DNA of 64,000 nucleotides from Cryptomeria japonica (GCF_030272615.1 NC_081412.1:698536656-698600655); one strand, 5' to 3'; shown: positions 8,869 through 21,349, counted from the first letter of the stretch. Program-made: numbers and translations. Notes: a model not told the origin generated them from the letters alone.

Positions 8869-11800
8869 TGTTGGCATTTTGTGAACCGGTATGAGGACAT
8901 AATGGCTTGTATGTTGTCATTGATGTCAATATGTGATATATGAGAAGGGAGAACCGGCTTATGTGTGAACTGGTATATATGCCAAAGTGAAGTGGTATAT
9001 TTGTTCAAAATGAACCGACATGTCAAGGTGAACCGACATGTAGTTATGGGAACCGGCACATAGAAGCATTGTATGTGTAGACGTATAAAAATGACCATAT
9101 TCCTAAATGAATATTTTATGTTCATTTCTCTATTTGATTAAATCCAATTTAATTAAATTAACCACATTCTTCTATTTTATTAAGTAAATTACCCAATTTA
9201 TTTAAATAAAATTCACTATACCCATTTAATGAATAAATCATTTTATTCAATTAAATCCCCCCATCCACTTTTAATTAAATTCAAATTTAATTAAATAGTT
9301 ATCCTAAATTGAATAAATACAATTTATTTAATTTCTCCAAATTGCAACCAAATTGAATGAAATTCTTTATTTCAATTAAATCCTATTATCCCTCCATCCA
9401 CTTGCAAAATCCTACATCTCCCACTTGCCTTCCTAAACCCCTTTCTAATCTCTTCTAGACTCTTCTAATCGCTTCTAATTAGCCTAACCCATCCTCTAAA
9501 CTTTGTCACATTCCTAAGCAAGAGGAGGTCACTTCTCAATTCCTCAAAGTCTTTGATAACCATTAAAGGCTTTCAACCTTCAACTACTTAATTCCTCAAA
9601 GTTTTTGATAACCATTGAAGGCTTCCAACTTTCAACCACTTAATCCCCCAAAATCTCCAATAACCATTAATGGTTAACTCAAACCCTCTTACATGGTTAA
9701 AACATTTGTTTTGACTCAACCTTCATCCAACCCAAGGGTCTCATCAGGCCTTTAATGCTTTGACCATGATTATCTCTTAATCATTTGCACAAAGGTTTAT
9801 CCTTTAATTAACTCTTAATCCAGTGGGTAATCCTAATTTAGACTTGACCCTTACCCTCTAGATAACCATGAGGTCTTCTCAGGCATTTAACGTCTCCAAC
9901 CCCTTCTCTCAACCCAATCCTATGTTGACACTTGTCACCATTTCATTGGTGCCAATTACAAACATGGATCCCCAACTTTCAAACTCAACCCTTGATTAAA
10001 CCATTCAATCCTGACCATCCATTGCCCTGCTTTTGCTATAAATAGAGCTCTCATTCCTCCATTTTCAATCATCCTTCAAATTTGTAGCATCGCACTTATG
10101 CTCAAATACATTCAAGCTTTCTTACATCATTTTATGCTCATCATTAGCCTCTCTTTAGAATAGAAATTAGTCTAAATATGCATGTTTAGAATACTTTCTT
10201 TATCATTTAGCTCAATCGTAGACTAAATATATCATGTTAGGATAGTACTCATACTAACCTTGTCATCTTATCATCTAGTTTATTGCATTTTAAAATCATG
10301 CATAGCTTATAACGCATCTCATACTAAAATCTATCAAAACATCCCTCGTTCTTGCATTTGCCATCCCTAAATCATTTTGCTCAGTGATTTGAGAGAAAAA
10401 ACATTGGTTTAAGGGACATTGTAGGATAGAGAACCATGGGACCAACCTTGGGAAGCTGAGTAATACCTCATTACTCCATAGCTTGCACCAAGAAGTCCTA
10501 TGTGTGTGTGTGGACTAGTATTTAGCAATATTTTCACATATGAAGTTTTATCAGCCCACTTTTGCCCCATACAGTATGACTACCGGTTGGTAGGTAGTTT
10601 CCGCTTCTGGATTTCTGGTTGGAATACCTCAAGCATGTGTGACTCAATCAGTGATCTTTGTGTTATGAGTCAGCAGTATAATGAAGAACAAATCATGTTG
10701 CCACGTAAGCTCTGTGCACGTGAAAGATCTTGCATGAAGAAGACTATTTCTATCTACCTTGGGAATGTGCGAAGTTTGTCAAATGGTGATAACGCATGAT
10801 GGGTTATTAGCCACCATGAAATCGGTGGATAATGGATGATGGAGAGTGTCTTGAGATTGATTCAAGATTATTTCATTTAATGCAGTATGATTCAACGATC
10901 AGGATTGAACTACTTGAATTGCTTAACCTAACAGGTTTAAGGTTTAGGGTTTTTGCTACCGACCTGTCTGTTTCCTATAAGGTCAATGTTGTGTTTATTT
11001 CTAAAGTTGTTGGCAAAAGTTGTATGTGTGTATCCAAGGGAAGTGATACATGATTCTTGCCAGAACAAAGGAGAGAAGAGATACCTGCAAAGTGAATGTG
11101 CAGAAGGTGAAGAGGATCCAAAACGGATCTGCATTAGCATTGAGTACATTTACTAGATCATTGTAATTCCTGTTGATCTTTAACCACTTTAACAATTGTG
11201 AAATCCCTTAACAAGGTAGCCTTAACCTGCTTGATACAAATCCCTTAACAGGGTAACTCGAAGTTATTGAGTTCTGAGAAGCTATAGAGCTCTGGAGATC
11301 CTTTAGCTATTGAGTTCTTTAAATCCTCTAACAAGGTAACCCTAACTGGGTTTAACCCTTAACCGGATATTATAGCCATCCCTTAACCGGGTGATACCTA
11401 ACAGGATCGGTTCCTAGAAGAACCTATTATAATGTCTTTAATAGGAAAAGGCTCCTAACAGAGCGGACTTCTAAAGAGTTCAAAAAGCAGCTTGTGGGTA
11501 TTCATCCCCATCGTGGTTTTTTCCAGTTGGGTTTCCATGTGAAAAATATGTGTGTCATGTGTGATTCTTTTATCTTATGATGCTTTTTTATTACCTGTTG
11601 AGCATATGATGGTTTTGTGTTTTATGCCTGTCTATAAAACATACTGAACTAACTATTGTGAAGATCTGATGATAGTTTACCTGTTCATGCATGAGGGTGT
11701 AATGGTACTATAGTATTGAGCTAAGAGGAAAGCTTAGTGAGTAACCAGTTTATGATTGTTTTAGTTGTTCCGGGTCTTACCGGTTGCACTCTATTTCAAC

Positions 11801-11930
11801 CAATGTCACTGCTTGCCAGTCACTTGGAGTATTTGCTGACAAACCAGTTTTGCATAGTATTTTGCCTGTACTAATTCACCCACCCCTCTCAGTACCGGTT
11901 TGGTACTAATCGTTCATCATTGAGTTATCA
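8869..11930 (+). repeat. 3' LTR of element B, with nested solo LTR
   Basis: Without the 1498-bp insert and its 5-bp duplication this LTR is 1559 bp, against 1557 bp for the 5' copy. It ends TTATCA at 11930. It is clearly diverged from the 5' LTR by scattered substitutions, so the insertion is not recent. Confidence 0.88.
9076..10573 (+). mobile_element. Solo LTR, gypsy-type (starts TGTAGAC, ends ATACA)
   Basis: gtatg is duplicated at 9071-9075 and 10574-10578, and the insert begins TG and ends CA. The first 250 bp are very AT-rich with many inverted ttaatt/aattaa words. A TATA box, ctataaatag, lies near 10036, so a promoter was present. No coding sequence or second LTR is seen. The start aligns loosely with the LTR of gypsy D (44146) and the solo LTR at 54000. 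Orientation is taken from the TATA box. Confidence 0.8.
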
Positions 11931-12441
11931 CTATACACGCAGACATCATTTGAAGATTCAAGGAAGGTATGAAGGAGATAATCAAAGCTTAACTGGTATT
12001 GAATCTAGCATATGAAGATGTTATTTGGAGTAGTACATTATCATTGGATTTAACCATCCAATTGTAGTCAGTGTGACTCTCATTTTGTGATTGAGTAGTG
12101 AGCTCTAAGAAGTTGGTGTTTCTGCATGTGCAGACCCCATTTGTACATACATACTATCTATAGTAGTATCATCTGATTGTGGGTAAGGTTTCCCACCATG
12201 GTTTTTCCCCTTATAGGGTTTCCACGTACAAACATCTGTGTTATGTGTTGTGGATATTATTTGTCTTTTTGTTTCATGCATTAAACTTTATTGGTACTAT
12301 TATTAACTATTAAACTGTCAATTGACATTAAGTTTGGTTTACCGATATTATGCATCAAGTTTGATTAAGTTATATTTGGGTTGAAACTAATAGACAACTG
12401 ATTCACCTCCCCCCCCTCTTAGTTGTCTCTAGGTCCTAACA

Positions 12442-13953
12442 TCTATATGTTATTGTAAATTGTTATTACTATCACAAAAGTTTTCACCCTTTTGAACACT
12501 TGTTCTCAACACCTTGTGAAACATGGAAACAACCTCCAAGTGTGGGACCTTGCACAATGTGATGTTGAATCTCTAGAGAAGGATGACTTCCTTATCAATC
12601 AAAGTGCAGTATTGAACTAACCCAACACTTGTAAATCTTATTCTAAATATATCTTAATATCTTGCAGGGGAAAAGGGGAGAAGGAATGCTTGAAAGGGAA
12701 AAGAGGTGATGCACCTTGATTGAGAACTAATCTTCCCCACCCATAACTACACAAAATATCAATTAAAACTACCTAAGGACATGCACAATTTTCTATCCTT
12801 ATTAGTTCCTTAAGAATATGCAAAGCCCAGAATCTTGGAAGATGAAGGGAGGAATTAAAGCAATTCACAGACAACACCTATAGTGGGATTTTAACACAAT
12901 CACATAAGCTAAGAATAAAAAAGAAGATGTATTCAAATAAGAGGTAATATGCATTACACAAAATATTTGAACTGAAAGAGAGGCAAAATAGGCAATTTTA
13001 TTGATATAAAGATAAGGAAATTTATAGTCAAAGAAAAAGAATAATTTTGTAAGATAAAAAATAGATAAGATCCTTCAAAGAAGGTTACAAAATTGCCTTT
13101 AAAGATCAAGCATAACTCAGATAGAACACTGGGTTTAGAAACTCTAACTAGCTAGGATTAGGTTACAAAAAAGGAGAGGATAAATAAATCAAACAGATGA
13201 TCTAGTGGTTGCATGCCTAATGATTCTTGCTAAAATGAGAAGTAGCAATAGTCCCTAAAATTGGTGAAGCTCTTGCATTGGGATGACATCTAAATGACCT
13301 TTGTCAAACCCAAAAGTATTCATTTTGCAATAAATGAGCATGGTGGCATGAAAGAAGTGTTCGTAGGAGCACAACAGAGTAATGGCACTCGTGCCTTGGC
13401 CTTTGAGAGTGGTTGGAGATGAATCTGATCGTATTTGGGCAATCGATGGGTCAAAAATTGACTTTCGATCCATCAAGTCAGCAACCACCCTACACAGTTG
13501 TTTGAATTTTAATGCTTACTCCAAGTTTGAATTTTAGCCACTGGATCATCCTTACCAAATGCAGATGGACAATCAAGATTGCATCATGAAGCCCTCAAAA
13601 AGGGTGCCCCCAAAAAATTTTAAAATAGGGTCGTCGATCTCCCCATTAAGTGAAATCGAATGGTCGAGATTGGTAGTTAAAACAACTGGCCCTATGAGCC
13701 TTATCGTTGTTTTGCAGCTAGAGATAACTATTTGCTTCTGACTACTACAAAAAAATGATAACCTCCCTCTTTGATCTACTGCATTTTTATTTCATGAGGT
13801 AAAATAACCTCTTTACATTAAATCTCATGAAACAACGATAATACTTCACTCGACCAACCTTTATCACTATATCACAGGGGTCAAGTGATGATTAGCCATA
13901 ACCGTTTTGACCCTGTGCTATCTTTATTTTTTCAAGCCTGACTGGGTGGTCAA
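12442..13953. other. About 1.5 kb without a recognisable gene
   Basis: No retroelement domain is visible. A 77-codon minus-strand frame (13488-13255) has mixed, protein-like composition (HLDVIPMQELHQF at its end). It is preceded on that strand by a plausible splice-acceptor tgtgtag, so it might be a remnant exon, but I cannot name it. Near 13741 ctactacaaaaaaa resembles a degenerate CACTA terminus without a partner. Confidence 0.25.
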
Positions 13954-13958
13954 CCTTG

Positions 13959-15157
13959 TGCTAGAAATATGTTGGATTTGGTTAAGTGTTGTCATTGATG
14001 TCAACATAGTATCCCGGTTGGATATATCCTTGTTAGTCTTGGTGATCATTTCGGTTTTGGCTATGATTGTGATCCGATATGATCAAGCCTCTGGAATCTA
14101 TTTTGGATTCTTATTCTAATGGTTACATTCTTGCTATATTCTGGTGGCTTCATGGTTTGGTTATCACTTTCAGTATTTTTGGTTACCATCTTGATCTTTT
14201 CTTTACCAGCTAGCTTTTGGCTTTACTGGCTTCTGGCGTTCCTGGTAAGTTGTTTTGGTGACTTGGTAAGTGGATTTTGGGTCCAAATTATGGAATCGGT
14301 TTCTTTCATGTTGTTGGTGCTTCTTGATCATATCCTGAGCATTTGGCGACTTTACATTCCATGGTATGCTATTTTGGTGGTCCTATTTGGATCCAGTTAA
14401 ACTTTCACTGAGGGTTTCTACCGGCAAGTGAAGCGTGTTGCATTTTGGTCTTAGCAGAATCCTCGATGAATATAATTATTTGGTTACTTGATTTAGGTCC
14501 ATTCTATATAATGTAAATTATAATATTGATTCGGTGGTATCATATGATATAATTCTTGTAATTATGGCTTTATGGTTAAAGGTTTAGCCGACCTTGTTAA
14601 TAAGGTTGATGATCTGTATTTATAGGTGACTTGATCATGTAATTTAAATATCGATGGTTGGTTAAGTCTATATTATCAAAGATGGATTTAGTGCGAATAA
14701 AGTCATATAATTTAGGTGAAGTTTGGAAAGGTTTTGTATTATGGAGAAGACATCAGTGCTTAACCAAAACTGTATCAGGCATTAGTAGATGCTACTTTCA
14801 CAGTTCATTGCTTTCCAGATTGTAGTCTGATGATTTTGTAAGTCAGTGAAGCTTCCCTTTGTGATCAGAAGTGTGCTCTAGGTTGTTGGCCTTTCTGCAT
14901 GTGCAGGCCCCATTGTAATCATTCATAATACTACTATAGAGTATTCATCTAATTGTGGGTAGGGTTTCCCATTGTGGTTTTTCCCTTTCAGGGTTTTCCA
15001 CGTCAAATATTGGTGTTATGTGTGTTGTGATTTCATGTTATATTCTTCATTGGGTTGTGCTCCGGTTTAAGGTTTATAATTGTATTTATTATTGTTATCA
15101 TTAGTAAATTGATTCACCCCCCTCTCAATTTAGTGTCGTTATCAATGCGTTCAAACA
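13959..15157 (+). repeat. 5' LTR of element E
   Basis: This 1199-bp LTR starts with TG directly after the TSD and ends in AAACA. It contains ttgtcattgatgtcaa at 13989-14004 and a U5 module near 14951-15005. A hairpin lies near 15105-15136, with perfectly paired stem taaattga/tcaattta around a C-rich loop. Several long-looking ORFs across it have no domain. Confidence 0.85.
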
Positions 15158-15159
15158 AT

Positions 15160-15172
15160 TTGTATCAGAGCG
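15160..15172 (+). other. Primer binding site of element E
   Basis: TTGTATCAGAGCG follows the LTR by two bases. It differs from the initiator-Met complement TGGTATCAGAGC mainly by one G to T near its start. Confidence 0.75.
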
Positions 15173-15212
15173 AGGCCCTCTCTATAGAAGCTTAATTGCT
15201 TGAGGAGATCTT

Positions 15213-16691
15213 ATGGCAATTACATCTAGTTCTACATTCAATCCTTGCCGAAAGGAGAGTCCTAGATTTGATGGTACAATTATAAGATATGGAAGGAGCG
15301 AATGAAGATTCATCTCAAATGTCTTGGAGCTGAAGTTTGGGAGATAGTGGAGAAATGGTATATACCTCATGATCCTAATTCTGGAATACTGGCACCTGTT
15401 GATGAACAGAAGAGAGTGGAAAATGATGTAAGAGAAAAATAATCATTGTTGAGTGCCCTATCTAATGAAAATCTATTGAATGTCATAGAGTTGGAGAATG
15501 CTAAGTTGATTTGGACAAAGCTTGAAACTCTTTATGAAGGTGACCAAGTTGTGAAGATTGAAAAACTTTAAGTTTTCCAAGTAAGATATGAAACTTTGAA
15601 GATGGAAGAAGATTAGAAGATAAGTTCTTTTATGGATAGAGTCAATGAGATTATCATGGGTATCAAATGTTGTGGTAGATCTGTTAGTTAGGATGAGATA
15701 GTGTCAAAATTTCTAAGAGTTCTACCTTCAACTTACAAGATGAAGGCTACTACTATCAATGAACTCCAAACAATGTCAAGTACCTCTGTGACCAAAGATA
15801 CACTACTTGGGAAATTCACTGCTTTTGAACTTGAAGAACTCGGAGATCAGATTGCTACTTAAACTAAGACTGCATTTAGAGCATCTGCATCTGGTAAATA
15901 GAAGATAGATTGGAAAGAGATGTATGCTAAGGATATGGAGGAAATTGAGAAATAAGAAAGAGATCTTGAAGAGCTGGAAGTCCGGATTTCTAGAAGAATT
16001 CCTAAAGGACCAGCTGGAAGTAAGTATGAAGGAAAAGTCCCTTTTAAATATTTCATATAATAAGATTGGTCATTTTGCATCTAGATGTCCTGAGAGAGCT
16101 GTTAGGAATCATAAAATATTTATGAGAAATTATAAACCTAATCCTTAATATCAAATTAGACCTAGATTCAGAAGGAATAAAGATAAATCATGTTATTATG
16201 CTGGTGATGATGGTGGTATTTCTAATGATGATGATGGCGATGAACCTGTGAGTGGATCTAGTAATGTTGCTTCATCTGGCAAAGATTGGGTCTTTTTTTC
16301 TATCAAGGATGATTCTTTGGAATTTGTCATTGAACCAATACATACTGAGGAAAAGGCCTTGGCTGCTAAAATTGAAGAAAATGATGATTGGGTTATAGAC
16401 TATGGTTGCTCACATCACATCACTGGTGACAAAAGAAATTTCTTATCATTGCAATAGTTTGATGGTTGATTGGTCAGATTTGGAGACAACAAGGCATGTA
16501 ATATCAAAGGCAAAGGAATAATACCATTGGATGGCAAGACTAATATTGATAATGTTTACTATGTTGAAGGCTTAAAGCATAATCTTTTAAGTGTAGGTCA
16601 GATGGTGGATGGAGGATTTCATTTGCAATTCAAGGATAGAAAATGCAAGATCATTAATAAATCTAGATTGGAGATTGCTTCTAGAACTTAG
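15213..16691 (+). pseudogene. Element E gag, protease and pre-integrase region
   Basis: ATG at 15213 begins a gag frame matching those of F and C but cut by many stops and frameshifts. The zinc knuckle survives only as its second half (IGHFASRCPE). The protease motif reads WVIDYGCSHHITG, with Tyr replacing the Ser/Thr next to the catalytic Asp, so it is probably dead. The pre-integrase stretch includes DNVYYVEGLKHNLLSVGQM. The segment closes at TAG near 16689, where related copies have Gln. It has decayed well beyond any coding function. Confidence 0.8.
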
Positions 16692-17800
16692 ACTAGTGGT
16701 AATATATTTCATTTGAACTTTAGTGAGAAGGCTTGCTTGATTTCTCAAATTGATGAAAATTGGTTATGCCATAAGAGGATGTGTCATGTTAATTTTGATT
16801 GCATAGTAAATATTATTTCAATATCGGTTGTTAGAGATTTTCCCAAGATTGTTAAACCTCATAATCTGGTATGTAGAGAATGTCAAATGGGTAAGAAAGT
16901 TAGAACTTCTTTCAAAAGTGTACATGATCAATCTAATGAAATTATTGATCTTATTCATACTAATTTGTGTGGACCAGTAAGGACTAAAAGTTTTCAAGGT
17001 GATAGATATTTTATGTTACTTATTAATGACTATTCTAGAATGATGTGGGTGGCATTTTTGAAAGAGAAATATGAAGCTTTTGAGAAATTCAAAATATTTA
17101 AGTCTATGGTTGAGATTGAGACGAGACTAAAGTTAAAGTGCTTAAGATCAGATCATGGCAGTGAGTTTACATCCGGTGAATTCAAAAACGTTTGTGAAAG
17201 GAATGGTATTAGGAGACAACTTTTTGCTACTAGAACCCCACAACAGAACGGATTGGTGGAAAGAAAGAACAAAATAGTTTTGGATGTTGTAAGGACTATG
17301 ATGACTGAAGCTAAATTACCTGATATCTATTGGAAAGAGGTTGTCAATACCATTGTATACACTTTCAACATAGTAAACAATAATGGCGATACCAGTGGAC
17401 TCCTTATGAACTATGGTTTGGTCATACTCCTACTGTCAGATATTTCAGAATATTTGGAAGCAAATGTTACATTAGAAGAGATGATGTGTTAGGAAAGTTT
17501 GATCCTAGAAGTGATGAAGGAATATTTTTGGGTTATTCTACTAAGAGTAAAGTATATAGATGTTATAACAAAAGATAGAATAGGATATTGGAAAGCATAA
17601 ATGTCAAGGTGGATGAGCGTGGCAATAATTGGATTAGAGCATATGGTTATGGACCAAAAGATGAATTTATCATACCTGAACCGGTAATGCAAGAATCAAT
17701 TCAGAATAGTGAATCTGTGACATCTGTAGCATTTGAAAATTCAACAATGGCAGAGGAACAACATAATGAGTCAACAAATCTATTAGACAGTTCAAATAAC
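16692..17800 (+). pseudogene. Element E integrase, catalytic Asp replaced by Asn
   Basis: A long open stretch (16713-17492) gives the zinc-binding region (CRECQMGK) and the core. The first catalytic position reads HTNLCGP instead of HTDLCGP, an Asp to Asn change (G to A). The following INDYSRM also has Asn for Asp. The second Asp (RSDHGSEF) and the Glu (NGLVERKN) are kept. A frameshift near 17395 moves the downstream GSKCYIRRDD region to another frame, followed by the acidic linker up to the solo LTR. Confidence 0.82.
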
Positions 17801-19036
17801 TGGAAGACAACTAAGAGGGGGGGTGAATCAGTTGTAACTAGATTACCAAAAGCTTAATCAATTAAAACTTTAATTCAAGAATACATAAGATCAATACCAG
17901 AATGTATAAACCAATTACTAAAATAGTGAATATACCAATCAAGCACAAGCAATAATTAGAGAATAAATACCATCCACATGACACCAATATTTGTACGTGG
18001 AAAACCCGGTAAAGGGAAAAAATACGGTGGGAAGCCTACCCATAGTCAAATAATACTTTTGTAGTAAGTGTGTGAATACAAACTGAGGGGCCTACACTTG
18101 TAGGAAGGCCAACAACCTAGAGCACACTGCTCATTATAAAAGGAGTCTCATTGACTACATAAAAAACTAGATTACAATTTGGAAGGAAGAATTAACTACA
18201 ATGATAGCATCTCTTATGCCTGAATACAGTTTCGGTTAAGCTCAATACCGGAGGACGTAATCCTCTTACATAAATCCAAATCGATCACCAATGATCAACC
18301 AAATCCTCTGCATGAATGACTATTAAATTATTCGCTCACATACCACATTCCTCTATGATCTATAATGAGATCTTACATCATATAGATACAAACCCTCGAC
18401 CATAAAGAATAAGGTTGGCTACCAAACAATAAAGCAATTACATAATTACAAAATATGTCAGCCTGAGACCAAACAAATAATATCCAACCCATAAGACATC
18501 TTGGAAACACGTCGAGAAGTCCAAACAACATGTTACATTAAGTCAATCCAAAACCTAGATAGACTCGAACCCAATTTAGGTCCACACACGATAAAGCAAT
18601 GATCCCAATCAGCCAAGTCTCAAACATGATCACCATCAGCATCCTAAATATCTACTAGAAGCTGCACCAACACCACTTATGCATAATATCAAATATCTTC
18701 AACAAAGCTCTGTCGATGAAACCCTCACTGGATCAACAAACCAAGCTTACCGGCATATAAGATAGCATACAATCACCAAATCAAAACCAACTGACTGAAC
18801 ATGAATCTGAGTAGCATGAATAGAAAATCTAAGCCAATTGCAAAAGCCAAATCATAGTGGAGTATACCGAATCATCATGATCTAATCCAACAAGAAACCA
18901 AACAACCTACCAGGACCAGAAGGATATCGGTAAACAACCAAAATAGCTAGTGTTGACATCATTGAAAAAACATCAATGCAACACATAATCAATTCCTCCA
19001 AATGGCTAACAAAATCAAGAAAACTCAAAAACTCCC
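17800..19036 (-). mobile_element. Solo copia LTR, minus strand, inside element E
   Basis: The copia frame of E stops in the linker before 17800 and resumes with [15 protein letters not shown] from 19037. Between them lies an LTR read on the minus strand, with C-rich hairpin at its 3' end (17805-17840 in window) and U5 module near 17985-18045. A degenerate ttgacatcattgaa lies near its 5' end (about 18957). The terminal nucleotides are degraded and I could not read a clean TSD, so boundaries are approximate. No internal region is present. Confidence 0.7.
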
Positions 19037-19682
19037 AGGTATGTAAAGCTAAATCATTCTGAAGATCAGATTATTGGAGATAAAAGGAAAGGTGTGATGA
19101 CAAGGAGAAGGTTAGTTGCTGAAGAGGTATGTTTAATTTCTCAAATTGAACCAGAATCTTTCATTGAAGCAAATAAGGATGAAAATTGGTTTAAAACAAT
19201 GGAAGAGGAATTAGATCAAATTGAAAATAATAAGACATGGGAACTTGTACCTAGACCTAAAGACAAGAACATTATTAGAACTAAATTGGTTTGTAGGAAC
19301 AAATTGAATAAGGAAGGTCAAGTGGTGAGGAACAAGGCTAGATTGGTTTGCAAAGGTTATTCACATAAAGAAGGAATTGATTATGGGGAAACTTATGCCT
19401 TGGTTGCTAGAATTGAAGCAGTAAGACTTTTTCTTGCTTATGTTGCACACAAGGACTACAAAGCATATCAGATGGATGTTAAATGTGCTTTTCTAAATGG
19501 AGATCTTGAAGAGGAAATTTACATTGAACAACTTAATGGATTTTCTTTATCAGAAAACAATGACATGGTTTGATGATTGAAGAAAGCTTTATATGGACTA
19601 AAACAGGGCCTTAGAGCATGGTATGCTAGATTGGATAAGTATCTTTCAAAGTTTGGTTTCAGTAAAAGTAATGTTGATAGTA
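19037..19682 (+). pseudogene. Element E reverse transcriptase, N-terminal part
   Basis: This continues E after the solo LTR. Recognisable motifs are [12 protein letters not shown], then [27 protein letters not shown] and KALYGLKQ, ending in NVDSNL where element F is inserted. Ala replaces the usual Pro in ALVARIE, and stops lie at 19571-19573 and nearby. The catalytic YVDD block lies beyond F, at 32172 onward. Confidence 0.85.
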
Positions 19683-20204
19683 ACTTATGTTAGGTCCCGG
19701 AGATAACTGAGAGGGGGGTGGGGGAATCAGTTGCCTAATAAATTCAAACCAAAACAACTTAACCAACTTAATGCGTAATACCGGTAAACCAATTAAGTAT
19801 GCCGGTAGACAGTGTTAATAGTTAATTGCTATATCGGTAAAGATTAATGCATGAAACATAAACATAAAGTTATCCACAACACATAACACCAATATTTGTA
19901 CGTGGAAACCCTGTAAGTACATAAATGGGGTTTGCACATGCAGAAAGGCCAATAGCCTAGAGCTCACTGCTCAATCACAAAATGGGAGTCACACCGACTA
20001 CAGTTGGATAGTTAAATCCAATAAGAATGTACTACACAAAATAGCATCTTCATATGCTAGATTTAGTACCGGTGTAATGCTGATATGCTTCTACAAAAAC
20101 CTAGCTTCACCTTCAAATGATGTCTTCATGTATACCTCTGCTTAATCTCGCATATACCTTCTCACAATTCTTTTTCACATTCCACATTCAATCTTACAAA
20201 TAAG

Positions 20205-21336
20205 TGTTAGGCCCAATATGGAAAGCTAATGTACTGAGAGGGGAGGGGTGAATCAGTACTCCAAAAATTTTCTTCAATAACAACTTTACTATTATGCATA
20301 AATAGAATAGTGCAGTAACATAAAATAAAGTTAAAACAAATAGATAAAAATCATACATGATTCACTCCATAGCACATATATTTTGGTTACGCAGAAACTC
20401 TTGGTTAGAGAGAAAAACTGCGGTGGGGATGGCACCCACAACTTCACTACTGCAATAATAAAGAATGCTCGGTTAGAGCTACATTTTAGCTATTTCTGAT
20501 AGCTTACCTTGTTAGGAGTAACAAGATCTGTTAGATCTACCTTGCTAAAGAATTTTACAACATTTATTCTGAATGCTGCACCTGGTTAGAGGCTTTACAA
20601 TTTATAGACTTGATTAAAGTCTTTTACCCTATTAAAGGTTTCTCTTTCAACTTCACAATATTACAATAAAATCATTACAAATATCTACAACTTTACATCT
20701 GAAATGTTATAGCAGATTCTATGTGCTCAGAATAGATTACCTTGCTTATAGCATACCTCGGTAACCCATATAGTAACTCGGTAAACCCTTCTGTTTACTT
20801 TGTTCTTCGACTGTTCTGTGAAAACCTTCTCGGTGACCTTTGTGTCTCTATAACAGTCTTCTTTCATGCATACATACACTTAACTCATGCTGTATAAATA
20901 GATCTCTTAAAATGGTGATCCAATTCATTGCTTCGATCTTACAAACAAGATTCCTCGAATGAATAACTAAACAAAATATTTCACTCGGTAAATATCACAA
21001 TCTTCTAGTGCAATTTCCAATGTAATAACAGTTAGATGTGCCTCGATCTTGTAACACATTTTCATATGCATGTCCAGGTTCAATGTATTTGGTAACATGT
21101 TTCACTCGGTAAATATCAACTCGGTGTGTCATCTTTACTACTCGGTAGCTATAAAAAGACTTGGTAGACAGCTCGGTGTGTACTGTGTTGTGTGACTGCT
21201 TTCTTCTGTAACTGACTAGACTGTGCATACTGACTTCTCTGTTTTACTGACTGCATGATTCGGTAGTGCTAACCGAATAGAGTATATAGTATGACTTTGA
21301 ATATAAAAACTAATGGCAACTTGATAAGTAGTAACA
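20205..21336 (-). repeat. 3' LTR of element G
   Basis: This is 1132 bp on the minus strand. It is close to the right LTR but has a short replaced stretch near 20985 (24 bp of the partner missing). Hairpin stem gtactga/tcagtac around the C-rich loop lies near 20238-20266, and the U5 module near 20388-20450. Confidence 0.88.
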
Positions 21337-21349
21337 ATCTCCCCTTTTG
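21337..21349 (-). promoter_or_regulatory. Polypurine tract of element G
   Basis: Read on the minus strand, aaaaggggagat directly abuts the 3' LTR, the expected position of the plus-strand primer. Confidence 0.75.

Larger units (their letters stand above)
2908..11930 (+). mobile_element. Element B, full-length Ty1/copia retrotransposon (Sirevirus-like), decayed
   Basis: Two LTRs start with TGTTGGCATT and end in TTATCA. They are flanked by ctata at 2903-2907 and 11931-11935. The order is LTR, primer site, gag, protease, integrase, RT, RNase H, polypurine tracts, LTR, which is the copia order. It is about 9.0 kb, of which 1498 bp is a later solo LTR in the 3' LTR. At least 13 in-frame stops and a frameshift disable it. 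Lineage rests on protein flavour (GKF plus CDEGIFL in the post-integrase region, repeated polypurine tracts) and is inferred. Confidence 0.9.
2480..12441 (+). mobile_element. LTR A, a copia LTR fragment split by element B
   Basis: Segments 2480-2907 and 11936-12441 join into one LTR that is collinear with the LTR of element C (51327-52374). Shared features are the gagtttgcat block, the agcacgaca block, the U5 module with tggtttttcccc, the C-rich hairpin, and a CCTAACA end at 12441. No internal region or partner LTR follows, so it is a solo or truncated LTR. Its 5' end could not be fixed: similarity to C fades about 155 bp into the C LTR. Element B interrupts it at 2908-11930 with ctata duplicated on both sides. 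Confidence 0.6.

Noticed and set aside
13255-13488. Minus-strand 77-codon ORF as a host exon
   Set aside because: Composition and a nearby acceptor-like site are suggestive, but there is no recognisable family or neighbouring exon; mentioned only within the gene-free region.
13741-13953. Possible CACTA transposon end (ctactacaaaaaaa)
   Set aside because: No matching inverted end, no clear 3-bp duplication and no transposase in the window.
13907-14400. Two hydrophobic ORFs that look like membrane proteins
   Set aside because: They lie across the 5' LTR of E, whose Trp/Leu/Val-rich translation is a by-product of T/G-rich sequence; not conserved as frames in the 3' LTR.
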